A stretch of DNA of 64,000 nt from SZUA-318 sp035458765. Its GTDB lineage: Bacteria; Gemmatimonadota; Gemmatimonadetes; Longimicrobiales; Gaopeijiaceae. Position 1 is the first letter of the stretch. Each line of letters begins with the position of its first letter. The stretch lies in assembly GCA_035458765.1 (NCBI GenBank), contig DATHZE010000048.1, positions 1 through 64,000 on the forward strand, read 5' to 3'. The notes beneath the pieces are model-generated. The model was given only the letters and a program-made list of their open reading frames with translations, ran no database searches and was not told where the DNA came from. Positions 25,011 through 37,190 of the stretch are shown in pieces. The position numbers and the translations under genes are program-made.

Positions 25011-25871
25011 ATGAAATGGATCCCCGTGACCCTGGGCGCCCTCGCTCTGGTCGGGTGCATGAGCGCCGCCGCATTCAGCCTGGGAGGGATCGCGTGGAGC
25101 CGTGCCTCTGAGCGTATGCGCCGGGAGATGCGGGACGGAGCGATCAGACCCCCGCCGGTGGCGCCGGGCGATGTCTCCCTGCCTGAGCCGGTAGCCCGAT
25201 ACCTGGCTCGGTCCATTCCACCCGGTGCGGATCCCATCGGGACGGCCCGGCTCCAGCAGGAGGGGGAGTTCCGGACCGGTGAGGGCCCGGAGGGGTGGAG
25301 GACGTTCACCGCCGACCAGGTGGTGCGCACGTACCCGCCCGCCTTTCTTTGGGACGCCCGGATCTCCATGGCGCCGCTCGTGACCGTGAGGGTGCGAGAC
25401 GGGTATGGCGACGGTCAGGGGGCGATGGCGGCGAAGGTCGGCGGGCTGATCCCGGTGATGGACGCGCTGCCGACGCCGGAGCTGGCCCGCGCCGCGTTGG
25501 AGCGGTATCTGGCCGAGGCGGCGTGGACGCCGAGCCGTCTCCTCCCCGGGCACGGGCTGACGTGGGAGGGGGCCGACGACTCCTCCGCGGTGGCGACGCT
25601 CACGGACCGCGGTCTCTCGGTGTCGGTGACGGTGTCGTTCAGCGCGGATGGGGACGTGGTTCGGGTGTTCGTCCCCGATCGTGGCCGGGAAGTGGACGGT
25701 GCCTACGTGCCCACGCCCTGGCTCGGCAGGTTCTGGGACCACGGGCCCGCGCCGGATGGGTATCGCATCCCCCGGCAGGGTGAAGTGGCGTGGGTCCTCG
25801 ACGGGGACACGGTGCCGTACTGGCGCGGCCGGTTGACGTCGGTGGGGTATGGACGCCGTCCGGATGCGTGA
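25011..25871 (+). CDS. DUF6544 family protein
   Basis: 286 residues from the ATG at 25011. It begins with a membrane helix or signal (WIPVTLGALALVGCMSAAAF); the Cys at 16 in LVGCM could be a lipid site. The rest matches my memory of DUF6544: LPEPVARYLARSIP (residues 57-70), WRTFTADQVVRTYPPAF, LWDARISMAPLVTVRVRD, LARAALERYLAEAAWTPSRL, TPWLGRFWD and IPRQGEVAWVLDG, and it ends YWRGRLTSVGY. Function unknown. It follows the S46 peptidase by 73 bases on the same strand and may be cotranscribed. Confidence 0.82.
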   Translation: MKWIPVTLGALALVGCMSAAAFSLGGIAWSRASERMRREMRDGAIRPPPVAPGDVSLPEPVARYLARSIPPGADPIGTARLQQEGEFRTGEGPEGWRTFTADQVVRTYPPAFLWDARISMAPLVTVRVRDGYGDGQGAMAAKVGGLIPVMDALPTPELARAALERYLAEAAWTPSRLLPGHGLTWEGADDSSAVATLTDRGLSVSVTVSFSADGDVVRVFVPDRGREVDGAYVPTPWLGRFWDHGPAPDGYRIPRQGEVAWVLDGDTVPYWRGRLTSVGYGRRPDA

Positions 25872-25877
25872 CACTTC

Positions 25878-25906
25878 TTGGCGAGGGTCGCCGGTACACC
25901 TAGCTT
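25878..25906 (+). promoter_or_regulatory. Candidate promoter of the M1 peptidase gene
   Basis: TTGGCG (25878-25883) and TAGCTT (25901-25906) are 17 bases apart, followed about 65 bases later by the start codon. The same TAGCTT box precedes the GH2 gene and the gene at 29647. Confidence 0.45.
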
Positions 25907-25971
25907 CTTCGCCCGCAACCGACTCCGCCCGTACGGGCCGGCACTGCCTGCCTGCCGCAAGGATGCTGCAT

Positions 25972-27618
25972 ATGCGCCGACTTGTTCTCGCCATCGCCAT
26001 GCTCCTCCTCGCGTCCGAGGGAGGCGCGGCCCAGGAGACCCCGGTCTTCACCCGCGCGGATACGCTGCGCGGCTCCATCGGACCCGCCAGGGCCTGGTGG
26101 GATGCGACGTTCTACGACCTGCACGTGCGGGTCAACCCCGGAGACAGCACGATCGCGGGCCGGAATGCGATCACTTACCGGGTGCTCGCACCGGGCAATG
26201 AAATGCAGATCGACCTCCAGCCTCCTCTGGAGGTGGACAGCATGGTCCAGGCCGGGGTCCGCCTTCGCTACCGCCGCGACGGCAACGCCTTCTTCGTGGC
26301 GCTGCAGTCGGAGCAGCGAACGGGGGAGGTGCGCACCGTGACGGTCCACTACGGTGGTAGGCCGGTGGTCGCGCAGCGGCCGCCCTGGGACGGGGGCTTC
26401 ATCTGGCGGGAGGACGGACGCGGAAACCCCTGGGTGGCCACGGCCAACCAGGGCCTGGGCGCCAGCGTTTGGTGGCCCAACAAGGACCACGGGAGCGAAG
26501 AGCCGGACAGCCAGCGCATCGCCGTCACGGTGCCCACCCCCATGGTGAACGTCTCCAACGGGCGTCTGCGCAGCACCACCATCAACGACGACGGGACCAC
26601 CACCTTCGAGTGGTTCGTCACCGAGCCCATCAACAACTACGGCATCTCGGTGAACGCCGGGACGTATGCCCACTGGCAGGAGATCTACGAGGGCGAGGAC
26701 GGCGATCTGACGATGGACTACTGGCCCCTGGCGGAGAACGAGGCCGACGCAAGACGCCAGTGGACTCAGGCACGGTCGGTGATGCAGTGCTTCGAGAACT
26801 GGTTTGGGCCGTACCCGTTCTATGCGGACGGATTCAAGCTGGTGGAAGCGCCCCATCTCGGCATGGAGCACCAGAGCGCGGTGGCTTATGGGAACGGTTA
26901 CCGGAACGGCTACCTGGGCAGGGACCTTTCGGGGACGGGGCAGGGGCTCAAATGGGACTTCATCATCATCCACGAGGCGGCCCACGAGTGGTTCGCGAAC
27001 AACATCACGGCCAAGGACGAAGCCGACATGTGGATCCACGAGAGCTTCGCCAACTACTCGGAGAACCTGTACACCGAGTGCCTGACCGGGTCCAAGGAGG
27101 CCGGGGCGGAGTATGTCGTGGGAACCCGCGCGGGCATCCGGAACGACCGGCCGGTCCAGGGTCGCTTCGGGGTGAACCATCCGGGCTCGGGAGACATGTA
27201 CCCCAAGGGCGGCAACCTGCTGCACACCATCCGGCAACTCCTGGAGGACGACGACAAGTGGCGCGGGATCCTCCGGGGTCTCAACAGGACCTTCCGGCAC
27301 CAGACCGTGACGGGGGCACAGGTGGAGGCGTACATCTCCAGGGAGTCTGGGATCGACCTGACGGAGATGTTCGATCAATACCTGCGCACCACCATGGTGC
27401 CGGTGCTGGAGTATCGGCTGGAGGGCTCGGAACTCTCCTACCGGTGGGTGAACATCGTGCCTGGTTTCGACATGCCGGTTCGCGTCGACCTGGGGAGCGG
27501 GACCTTCACGTGGATCCAGCCCAAGGGTGCGTGGCAGACCGTCGAAACGACGCTGGGGTCCGCCGCGGCCTTCGCGGTGGACCCCAGCTTCTACGTCGAG
27601 GCTCGGGAGACCGGTTGA
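25972..27618 (+). CDS. M1 family aminopeptidase
   Basis: 548 residues. I choose the ATG at 25972 over the one at 25963 because AAGGA ends 9 bases before it. Signal peptide: residues 1-21 (LLASEGGAAQ). The N-terminal beta domain (to about 200) is followed by the gluzincin domain. The substrate-binding motif is GMEHQS (297-302), a variant of GAMEN. The zinc site is HEAAHEW with His334, Glu335 and His338, and Glu357 in WIHESFANY, the exact M1 spacing. The usual long C-terminal helical domain is missing, as in short bacterial M1 enzymes. It should be exported and remove N-terminal residues from peptides. It ends 3 bases before the convergent TPR gene. Confidence 0.93.
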   Translation: MRRLVLAIAMLLLASEGGAAQETPVFTRADTLRGSIGPARAWWDATFYDLHVRVNPGDSTIAGRNAITYRVLAPGNEMQIDLQPPLEVDSMVQAGVRLRYRRDGNAFFVALQSEQRTGEVRTVTVHYGGRPVVAQRPPWDGGFIWREDGRGNPWVATANQGLGASVWWPNKDHGSEEPDSQRIAVTVPTPMVNVSNGRLRSTTINDDGTTTFEWFVTEPINNYGISVNAGTYAHWQEIYEGEDGDLTMDYWPLAENEADARRQWTQARSVMQCFENWFGPYPFYADGFKLVEAPHLGMEHQSAVAYGNGYRNGYLGRDLSGTGQGLKWDFIIIHEAAHEWFANNITAKDEADMWIHESFANYSENLYTECLTGSKEAGAEYVVGTRAGIRNDRPVQGRFGVNHPGSGDMYPKGGNLLHTIRQLLEDDDKWRGILRGLNRTFRHQTVTGAQVEAYISRESGIDLTEMFDQYLRTTMVPVLEYRLEGSELSYRWVNIVPGFDMPVRVDLGSGTFTWIQPKGAWQTVETTLGSAAAFAVDPSFYVEARETG

Positions 27619-27621
27619 GCG

Positions 27622-29361
27622 TCACTCGCCCCGCTTGATGATGCTCTCCTGGATCTCGATGAACGTGTTGATGTTCTGCGTCAGTTGGGCCATGTCCACG
27701 TTGACCGTTGCCGGGTAGTCGCCGGCACTCCCGAAGAGCTCGCGCGCGCGAAGGAACCTGGGGAGCGTGGCCTGGGCCGTCTCCACGGTTCGCGGCTCCT
27801 GCTGGGTCACGGCCGCCTGGAAGATGCTCCAGCCCAGCCAGAAATCGATCTGCTGTCTCATGCCGGTCGAGAGGTTGGGAATCGCACGGGCGGCGGTGAG
27901 GGAGGCTTCCGACACGCCCCACTTCTTGGGCTGGACGCCCTTGGCGTACGCGTCCGCCAGGACCATGCGTCCAGCGGCGTCGGCCTGGGACGGGTCGGCG
28001 GCTGCCAGCCCCTTGAGGACCTCCACCCCTTCGGTGACGCGTCCGGCGTCCATGAGCCACTTGGCCTGGCGGAGGTCCAGGTTGGGGTAGGCCGGGTCCA
28101 TGGCCCGAACCCTCTCCAGCGCGCGGATGGCATCGGGGAGACGTCCGGCACGCTGGAGCGCGTCGCCGTACGTGGACCAGAGTCCCGGGTCTTCGGCATG
28201 GGTCTTCACCACTTCTTCAGCCATGGCGACGGCCTCGGCCGCTTCACCGAGTTGGACCAATGCGGCCACGATGCTGCGCAGCTCGCCGGCGGGCGTCTCC
28301 GGCCCCTTCGCGACGTAGACCCGCTGGTAGGCGTCGATGGCCTGTCGGTAGTATTCCACTGCCGCGGGTGCCAGACCACCCGCGTCGTTGCCCGTCTGCT
28401 TCTGTTCCTCGTTGATGCGCTGGCCGGCCGCGAAGGCGAAGCCACCCAGCTGCTCCCAGAGGTCGATGTTCTCCGGGTCCTGGTCGAGTCCCACCTCGAT
28501 GAGTTGGGCTGCGCCGGCGGGGTCACCGGCTTGGGCCAACTCGTAGGCGATCTTCATTCGGACGGCCGCGCTTCCGGGGTTGAGCGCCAGGTACCGGTCG
28601 TAGTAGACCAGCGCCTCATCTTCGAGCCCCTCCACGGCAGCCACGTACCCGGCGAGCTGCAGCGCGTCCTGGTGAACCGGGTCCTGTTCCAGGACCCTCT
28701 GGAGTTCCGTCAGCGCCTCGGGGTACCGATCGGCCTGGTACAGCACGAACGCACGCTGATATCGGGTGGCAACGGCCTTGGGGTTGAGCTCCAGGGCTCG
28801 ATCGCAGTTCGCCAACGCCTCGTTCCATTGGCTGCTGGCGGCGTACTCCCGGCAGATGCCCGCCGCTCGGATCTGTTGGATGTACCGATCGAACTCGCCG
28901 AAGATGTGGCCGGCCGCCGCATCGGCGCCGTTGGCGGGAACCCGCGTCGGCGAGATGGCCAACATCTCGCTGGACGCGATGTCCCAGACCTCGGCCTCCA
29001 CCCTGAACCCATCCCCGTCGGGAGCGTACGTGGCGCACACGGCAACCTGGGAACCCATCTGGGCGGCCAGCTGGCGTCCCGTGATACAGTCCAGGCTTTC
29101 ACGATCGACCTTGAGCCCCTTCAGGGTCTTGTCCATGTCCTTCCGGGACACGGCCTCGTGGGTCATGAGCGTGTTCATCCGCGTCCTCAGCGCCTCGGCG
29201 GCGTTTTCGCCGAACTTCCGCGCGGCGTCGGACTGGGGCGCGAAGTCGGGGATGAGGACGGTGAATTTCCCCGTGATCTCCTGAGCCGGAAGCGTGGATG
29301 CGGGGATAAAGAAGAGCGCCAACGAAAAGCGAACGAGCGAGCGCTGTGAGCGTCGCCTCAT
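27622..29361 (-). CDS. Exported TPR-repeat protein
   Basis: 579 residues from the ATG at 29361, with GGAGG six bases upstream. Signal peptide: residues 1-26 (ALFFIPASTLPAQE). Residues 30-165 form an alpha/beta domain (TVLIPDFAPQSDAARKFGEN ... GSQVAVCATYAP), a TolB-N/CsgG-like fold often met in penicillin-binding-protein activator or FlgO-type proteins. From about 170 to 520 come TPR helices (ALANCDRALELNPKAVATRY, ALTELQRVLEQDPVHQDALQ, ALVYYDRYLALNPGSAAVRM). The C-terminus is a charged helix. It may be a periplasmic scaffold; no enzyme motif is visible. It resembles the extracytoplasmic part of the kinase at 9131. Confidence 0.82.
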   Translation of the reverse strand: MRRRSQRSLVRFSLALFFIPASTLPAQEITGKFTVLIPDFAPQSDAARKFGENAAEALRTRMNTLMTHEAVSRKDMDKTLKGLKVDRESLDCITGRQLAAQMGSQVAVCATYAPDGDGFRVEAEVWDIASSEMLAISPTRVPANGADAAAGHIFGEFDRYIQQIRAAGICREYAASSQWNEALANCDRALELNPKAVATRYQRAFVLYQADRYPEALTELQRVLEQDPVHQDALQLAGYVAAVEGLEDEALVYYDRYLALNPGSAAVRMKIAYELAQAGDPAGAAQLIEVGLDQDPENIDLWEQLGGFAFAAGQRINEEQKQTGNDAGGLAPAAVEYYRQAIDAYQRVYVAKGPETPAGELRSIVAALVQLGEAAEAVAMAEEVVKTHAEDPGLWSTYGDALQRAGRLPDAIRALERVRAMDPAYPNLDLRQAKWLMDAGRVTEGVEVLKGLAAADPSQADAAGRMVLADAYAKGVQPKKWGVSEASLTAARAIPNLSTGMRQQIDFWLGWSIFQAAVTQQEPRTVETAQATLPRFLRARELFGSAGDYPATVNVDMAQLTQNINTFIEIQESIIKRGE

Positions 29362-29484
29362 GATCGACCTCCCCGGGGTTCGTCCCCGTTCCAGGTTGCC
29401 AATGGGCCTGGCGGTCGGTCAGGAGTGGGAGGTCCTTCGTCCCTGAGGGGCGGAGGGGCAAGGAATGCCGCCAAGCCATGTTCA

Positions 29485-29490
29485 ATTATA
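29485..29490 (-). promoter_or_regulatory. -10 box of the TPR gene (candidate)
   Basis: A consensus TATAAT on the minus strand lies about 125 bases upstream of the ATG at 29361, inside an unusually AT-rich patch (TTCAATTATACAC on the plus strand). No good -35 box is seen at 17 bases, so it may depend on an activator. Confidence 0.4.
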
Positions 29491-29646
29491 CACAAGACGG
29501 GAGGTGGGGTTACATGGGTGGGCGACCCGGGCCCAAAACGGAGGGCGTGGCTGCTGGAGGATCTTCTGCCGCCGGCTCGGTTGACGTAGCTTGGGATCGC
29601 GAAAGGCGGCAGGGGAACGTTCGAACGCCAGCGGAGCGGACGCGTC

Positions 29647-30159
29647 ATGGCAGAGCAGGACAGGGGAGCCTCCAGACGGATTCTAGTCGGTAATGACGCG
29701 AAGGGCTCGGCGCTCATCGGCGCCAGCCTCTGGCCCATGCTGGCCTTGGCCGGGATCGCGCTGCTGGCGGTGGGCCTGTCGGACCTGGCGCTCGCCTGGT
29801 ACCCCCCACTTTTCGGCAACCGGGAGTGGGAGTTCGGAACCGTTACGGCGACGCTGAATGGGCTCCCGGTGGTGCTGATGGGTGCGGTCTTTGCGTATCT
29901 CGGCGCCGCCAACCGCGGGATGGTCCGCACCACGCGGCTCATCGGCGTGGTTTCGCTTCTGGGTGCGCTCTGCATCGTGGCCATGGCCGGACTGTACCTC
30001 ACGAATGTGCCTCTGGCACTCCAGTCCGTCGAGGGGCCGATCCTCCTGGGGGTGAAGAAGGCCATCGCCAAGTCACTGGTTCAGAGCGTGGTTTACCCCA
30101 TCACGTTTGGAGTCCTCGGCGTCCGGGCGCTGCGCCACTTCCGCTCAGCAACGGGCTGA
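29647..30159 (+). CDS. Four-helix integral membrane protein
   Basis: 170 residues from the ATG at 29647. Four hydrophobic helices are visible: LIGASLWPMLALAGIALLAV, GLPVVLMGAVFAYLGAA, LIGVVSLLGALCIVAMAGLY and VVYPITFGVLGVRAL. The short N-terminal tail is basic. I do not recognise the family. A TAGCTT element at 29587-29592, with a weak TTCTGC 17 bases before it, may be the promoter. It sits alone between the TPR gene and the M14 peptidase. Confidence 0.75.
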   Translation: MAEQDRGASRRILVGNDAKGSALIGASLWPMLALAGIALLAVGLSDLALAWYPPLFGNREWEFGTVTATLNGLPVVLMGAVFAYLGAANRGMVRTTRLIGVVSLLGALCIVAMAGLYLTNVPLALQSVEGPILLGVKKAIAKSLVQSVVYPITFGVLGVRALRHFRSATG

Positions 30160-30213
30160 TGACTTAAGGATTCCACGTGGCCGCGGATTGAGCGCGTCGG
30201 GCTGGTCGCCGGC

Positions 30214-30242
30214 TTGCCGGGTGGGTGAACCGATCCTACCGT
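30214..30242 (+). promoter_or_regulatory. Candidate promoter of the M14 peptidase gene
   Basis: TTGCCG (30214-30219) and TACCGT (30237-30242) with a 17-base spacer. The identical hexamers and spacing occur before potD (57404-57376). The start codon follows 39 bases later. Confidence 0.5.
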
Positions 30243-30281
30243 GCCTTCTCCCATCCCCCGAGCAAGAAGGAGTGGCGAGCC

Positions 30282-33026
<2,745 letters not shown>

Positions 33027-33055
33027 GTCGCCCTCGGCGGTAGGGCAGAGGTGAC

Positions 33056-33085
33056 GCGGGGGGGGCGCTAGCTGCGCCCCCCCGC
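33056..33085. terminator. Hairpin terminator, M14 and GH38 genes
   Basis: The arm GCGGGGGGGGCGC (33056-33068) pairs with GCGCCCCCCCGC (33074-33085) around a five-base loop, with one bulged G. It lies between two converging genes. No clear T run follows, so strength is uncertain. Confidence 0.6.
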
Positions 33086-33116
33086 TGCGTTCAGGGTCCC
33101 GGCGCGGTCCCGAGGG

Positions 33117-36100
33117 TCAGCGCCTCCGGATGCGGAGCGTCCGGATCTCCCATGGCTCCAAGCCGATCCCGGCCGCGGCCTCGGGGGCGGCGGTCCAGGG
33201 CCCCGTGCCCTCTTCCAGCAGGTCGGCCTCCTGCCACTCGAAGGGCCATGGGAACGTGAGGGTCGCCCGGGTCGCGCCGCCGTGGCGCTCGACCAGGCGG
33301 ACCACGAGGTCGTCTCCGTCCTCGGCCATCTTCAGTGCGCCGAGCTCGACGCCGTCCACCTGGGCGAAGCCCCGGGCGCGCCCCTGGCCGGGGTGGGCCG
33401 ACACGGCCACCGCCCGGAGGGGCTGGTTCATCTCCTCGGCGGCGGCTTCCGTGGCGCCCGAACGCCAATCGCCGTCGTGGACCAGCAGCGAGTACTGGAA
33501 GCGCTGGGTGCCCCGGTCGGCCTCGGGGTCGGGATACGACGCCGCCTTGAGGAGGGTGAGGCGGAGCGTGTCCCCGCGGACGTCGTATCCGTATTTGGAG
33601 TCGTTGATCAAGCTCACCCCCCATCCCCCGGCGCTGGCATCGATCCACCGCTGGGTCGGCATCTCGAAGCGCGCGGTGTCCTTGGGGGTGATGGGCACCG
33701 ACGGGCGCGCCATGGCGCCGTACGGGAGCTCCGCCCAGACGCTGTCGGCCCTCACGGCCAGGGGAAACGACGCCTTGAGGAGCCGGTGGTCGGCCCGCCA
33801 TTCGGCCACGGTGGCGACGTCCAGTCGCGCCTCGTCGGCAGGCAGGAAGAGCCGCTGTTCGTAGTGCCCCCAGGCGTCGGCGCGGATCACGGTCATGGAC
33901 GAGCCGGTGGGGTCCGTGGTCACGGCGGTCGTGCGCACCGTATCCGCCACGGGAAACCAGGGTCCATCGACGCTGTCGATGTTCCAGGCGTCCCATTGGA
34001 GCGGCGTGTCCACCATGGTCGCGAGGCGGTTGCCACCTCCTGCCGGAAGAAGCACTTCGCGTCCCCGGATCTTGTCGTGGACCCGCGCGAGCTCGCCGGT
34101 CACCGGATCCACCTCGACGCGGAGGCGGGCGTTCTCCAGCACGATGGGCGCTACCGCAGGCGTCGAGGTGGCGGCGGGCGTCCCGGGAGCGGGGGATGCG
34201 CCGGAGCCCGGGCCGCTGGTGGCAGGCACCAGGAACACAACCTTGCCGCCCGTGGCGGGCACGTCGTCCACGCGGAAGTGGAGCGTGTCGCCGCGCACCG
34301 CCGACGGCAGATCACGCCCATCGCCGTCCACAACCCGAACGTCCCCACCTCGCCAGGGAAGGGCCACGGCGCCGGAGCGGACCCGGCCCGAAGGGTTGAG
34401 GACCACCCACGGGCGGGCCGCGTCGAAGAGAGGGCGGGTGTCGAGTGTTCGCGCCACCTGTTCGCCGGCGCGCTCCAGCGCCAACGTCGCCAGGCGTTGC
34501 GCCTCGCGGTAGTCGGCATCGGCGTCCAGGTAGATCTCCCCGATGCCCGATCCCGGCAGGATGTCATGGAACTGGTTGAAGAGGGTCCTCTCCCATGCCT
34601 GGGTCAGGGCCCCGCGCGGGTAGTTGTACCACTCGTCGCCGGGGGGAAGTGTGGACGCATGGGCGGACAGGGCCTCGGCGGCGCCGAGGAGGCTCTCCAT
34701 GCGCCGGTTCCATGCCTTGGTCTCGGCCTGGCTGGTGAAGACGCCCCGGTGGTACTCCAGATACAGTTCGTCGTCGATGACCGGGGCGTCGCCGCCGCCG
34801 TCGGCCCGCATGCGCTCCAGGGCCACGTTGGGCAGGTCGCCCCCGAGGTGTGGGTAGGTTGGCACGCGTTCCAGAGCCCGTCGGCGCTCCATCATCTCCA
34901 TGGTCGGCCCGCCGCCGTGGTCCCCCACGCCGTACAGCACCATCATCCGACCGCCTGGGGTGCTGTCGCGGCTCGCGATCCACTCGGCGCCCAGGCGGTC
35001 GCTCTCCAAATGGTGGGAGTACCCGTAGGGGACGTACGTGAGGATCCGCGATCCGTCGCGCCCCTGCCACCAGAACAGGTTCCGGTCCGCGCTCCACTTG
35101 TCGGTGTCGTTCCAACGGAGCTTCTGGGTGACGAAGTAGTCGAAGCCCGCCTTCTTGAAGATCTGCGGGAGCGTCCACGCATATCCGAAGGTGTCCGGAA
35201 TCCAGGCCACCCGTGCCTTGTTGCCGAAGATCCGTTGGAACGTGCGCTGCCCGTAGAGTCCCTGTCGGACCAGCGCCTCGCCCGACGGCACGTTCACGTC
35301 GGGCTCCACCCACCAACCTCCGACGAGCTCCCAGCGGCCCTGGGTCGCCAGTTCCTTGATCTCTTCCAGGAGCGCCGGCTCGTACTGCTCGAGCCAGACG
35401 TAGTACTGGGCCGCCGACGCGGCGTACGTTGCCTCGGGGTACTTGGCCAGCAGCTTGGTCGCCGAACGCCAGGTGTTGCGCACCACGTCCACGGTCTCGG
35501 GCCAACGCCAGAGCCAGGCTGCGTCGATGTGCGAGTTCCCCACCAGGTCGATGGTGTCCGCGGTGATGGTGCGGGCGGCTGGTTCGAGGCGCTGCATCCA
35601 CTCGGTCACCAGGGCCCGGTACCGTGTCTTGTCAGGGTCGAGGCTCCGGGACAGAAGCTCCGTGGCCACGTCCCGGCCGGGGGAGACCGCAGCGGCATCA
35701 CCCAGGAAGAAGCGGGCCCAACGGGCCCCCTGGTCCATCTCGAACCAACCCGCATCGGGCACCAGCAGGCGAGGGGGGTCCCACCAGGCTTCGCTGGCCG
35801 GACGGAGGGTCACGGCGAGGCTGTCGCCGGGGTTGCACGGACCGCACAGGGTCACCCTTCCGGTGGCATCGGGCCTCCGCACGGCGCCGTCGACGGTGAA
35901 GGCCGCCTCGGGTCCGAACTCCGCCGCGTCCATCTGGAGGGTGAGTCCGCCGAGCCCCCGCGGGATCCGGGTCCGAAACGTCAACTCCGCGGCCCGGCGG
36001 CGCACCCCGGCGTCCACTCCGTACGCGTCGGCGGTGGGCAGGGGCTGCCAGCTTCCTGCGGTGTCGCGCCACTGCCATCCATCCACCGCCACCGGGTGGG

Positions 36101-37028
36101 CCAGGGTGGACAGCACCGCTCCCGCGTCCAGGGGGCGCCCGTGGCGACGGCCTCCTCCCAGGGCGGTCACCGAGTCGCCGCGTCGCGCGGCTTCGGCCAG
36201 CTCGGTCCAGGTGAGCGCCAACTGCACGCCGGCGGCTTCTCCCTCGGCGCCGGAGGGCACCGACTCGGTGTGGCCGCCCAACCCGACCTGCACGTCCCCC
36301 TGGAGGCCGCCCCATCGCGCGGCCCGGATGGTGAGGGGGACCCGGAGCGTGCCCGTGGCTGCGTCCAGCACCGCGGAGGCCGCCACGGCCGGGGGCGACA
36401 GCGTCACGGCGGGCGCTGGCGCCGAGGCCACGACGGCGTCGGCCGGCCGGTCGACCCCGAGGACCAGGTCGTTGATGTCGTCCTGGCTGTCGGCCAGGAG
36501 CCGACCGCTCAGGCCGAAGCCTCCGCCCCTGTTCACCACCTTCAACAGGAGGCGGTTGGCGCCGGCAGCCAGGCGAACGGTGGCGGTATCGGTGCCGCTC
36601 CCCACCCCCCGAGCCACCTCGTGGTCCACCACCAGAGTGCCGTTGAGCCACACCCGCAGATCGTCGTCGGACTCGAAGGCCAAGGTGACGGTGCGGTCCT
36701 CCGGTGTCGTGATCCAGGTGAACGCGTAGCTCGCTGCGTTGGCGACCGGGGAGATGCCCGCCAGAACGGGGAGCAGGTCCAGACGGCCCAGGTTGGCCGT
36801 CTCGGCGGTGGCGTGCATCCAGGTGCGGCCGTCGGCTTCCTCCCCCACGCGGGGCGCGGCGTCTGCCTCGCCCGGCAGGTACGGCCGGGTGACGCGCTCC
36901 GACCCCTCCACCACCCCCCAGGTGCCCAGGACGAGCCACTCCGGGATGGGCCGGTCCACCTGTCCCAGAGCTGGGAGGGCGGTGAGGAGGAGTGTGAGGA
37001 GGGGGATCGCTAGGGAACGGCGGTTCAT
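33117..37028 (-). CDS. GH38 alpha-mannosidase, exported
   Basis: 1303 residues from the ATG at 37028. Signal peptide: residues 1-22 (LLTLLLTALPALGQ). Residues about 95-185 form a PA14-like or other carbohydrate-binding beta domain (TLAFESDDDLRVWLNGTLVV, LLLKVVNRGGGFGLSGRL). The GH38 catalytic domain starts near 490: VGNSHIDAAWLWRW carries the zinc His/Asp (about 499-501), and PDTFGYAWTLPQIF near 612 carries the nucleophile Asp. GDHGGGPT and the zinc-binding region follow, then large beta domains to the end. GH38 enzymes remove alpha-mannose residues; here it would act in the periplasm or outside. It is long for the family because of the N-terminal additions. It is divergent from the GH63-type gene pair. 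Confidence 0.92.
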   Translation of the reverse strand: MNRRSLAIPLLTLLLTALPALGQVDRPIPEWLVLGTWGVVEGSERVTRPYLPGEADAAPRVGEEADGRTWMHATAETANLGRLDLLPVLAGISPVANAASYAFTWITTPEDRTVTLAFESDDDLRVWLNGTLVVDHEVARGVGSGTDTATVRLAAGANRLLLKVVNRGGGFGLSGRLLADSQDDINDLVLGVDRPADAVVASAPAPAVTLSPPAVAASAVLDAATGTLRVPLTIRAARWGGLQGDVQVGLGGHTESVPSGAEGEAAGVQLALTWTELAEAARRGDSVTALGGGRRHGRPLDAGAVLSTLAHPVAVDGWQWRDTAGSWQPLPTADAYGVDAGVRRRAAELTFRTRIPRGLGGLTLQMDAAEFGPEAAFTVDGAVRRPDATGRVTLCGPCNPGDSLAVTLRPASEAWWDPPRLLVPDAGWFEMDQGARWARFFLGDAAAVSPGRDVATELLSRSLDPDKTRYRALVTEWMQRLEPAARTITADTIDLVGNSHIDAAWLWRWPETVDVVRNTWRSATKLLAKYPEATYAASAAQYYVWLEQYEPALLEEIKELATQGRWELVGGWWVEPDVNVPSGEALVRQGLYGQRTFQRIFGNKARVAWIPDTFGYAWTLPQIFKKAGFDYFVTQKLRWNDTDKWSADRNLFWWQGRDGSRILTYVPYGYSHHLESDRLGAEWIASRDSTPGGRMMVLYGVGDHGGGPTMEMMERRRALERVPTYPHLGGDLPNVALERMRADGGGDAPVIDDELYLEYHRGVFTSQAETKAWNRRMESLLGAAEALSAHASTLPPGDEWYNYPRGALTQAWERTLFNQFHDILPGSGIGEIYLDADADYREAQRLATLALERAGEQVARTLDTRPLFDAARPWVVLNPSGRVRSGAVALPWRGGDVRVVDGDGRDLPSAVRGDTLHFRVDDVPATGGKVVFLVPATSGPGSGASPAPGTPAATSTPAVAPIVLENARLRVEVDPVTGELARVHDKIRGREVLLPAGGGNRLATMVDTPLQWDAWNIDSVDGPWFPVADTVRTTAVTTDPTGSSMTVIRADAWGHYEQRLFLPADEARLDVATVAEWRADHRLLKASFPLAVRADSVWAELPYGAMARPSVPITPKDTARFEMPTQRWIDASAGGWGVSLINDSKYGYDVRGDTLRLTLLKAASYPDPEADRGTQRFQYSLLVHDGDWRSGATEAAAEEMNQPLRAVAVSAHPGQGRARGFAQVDGVELGALKMAEDGDDLVVRLVERHGGATRATLTFPWPFEWQEADLLEEGTGPWTAAPEAAAGIGLEPWEIRTLRIRRR

Positions 37029-37071
37029 GGGTGACCCTCACAGGCGAGCGGGTGCGGCGGCGTGCCGGTGA

Positions 37072-37100
37072 TGCGTACCCACCGCGCGGAGAAGCGTCAA
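37072..37100 (-). promoter_or_regulatory. Candidate promoter of the GH38 gene
   Basis: On the minus strand TTGACG (37100-37095) and TACGCA (37077-37072) are 17 bases apart, about 44 bases before the start codon. The -35 box is near-consensus and the -10 box is weak. Confidence 0.42.
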
Positions 37101-37190
37101 GCTCACCCGACCTTTCGCCGCAGTTCGACGCCGGGGATATTCACCCCGCACCCCGTGACGGAGCGGGGGGACTTCGGAGAGGACGGGGAC

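Noticed and set aside
33282..37013. Plus-strand open frame of 1243 codons
   Set aside because: It mirrors the GH38 gene and reads as His/Arg/Pro/Gly-rich antisense sequence; it is caused by high GC content.
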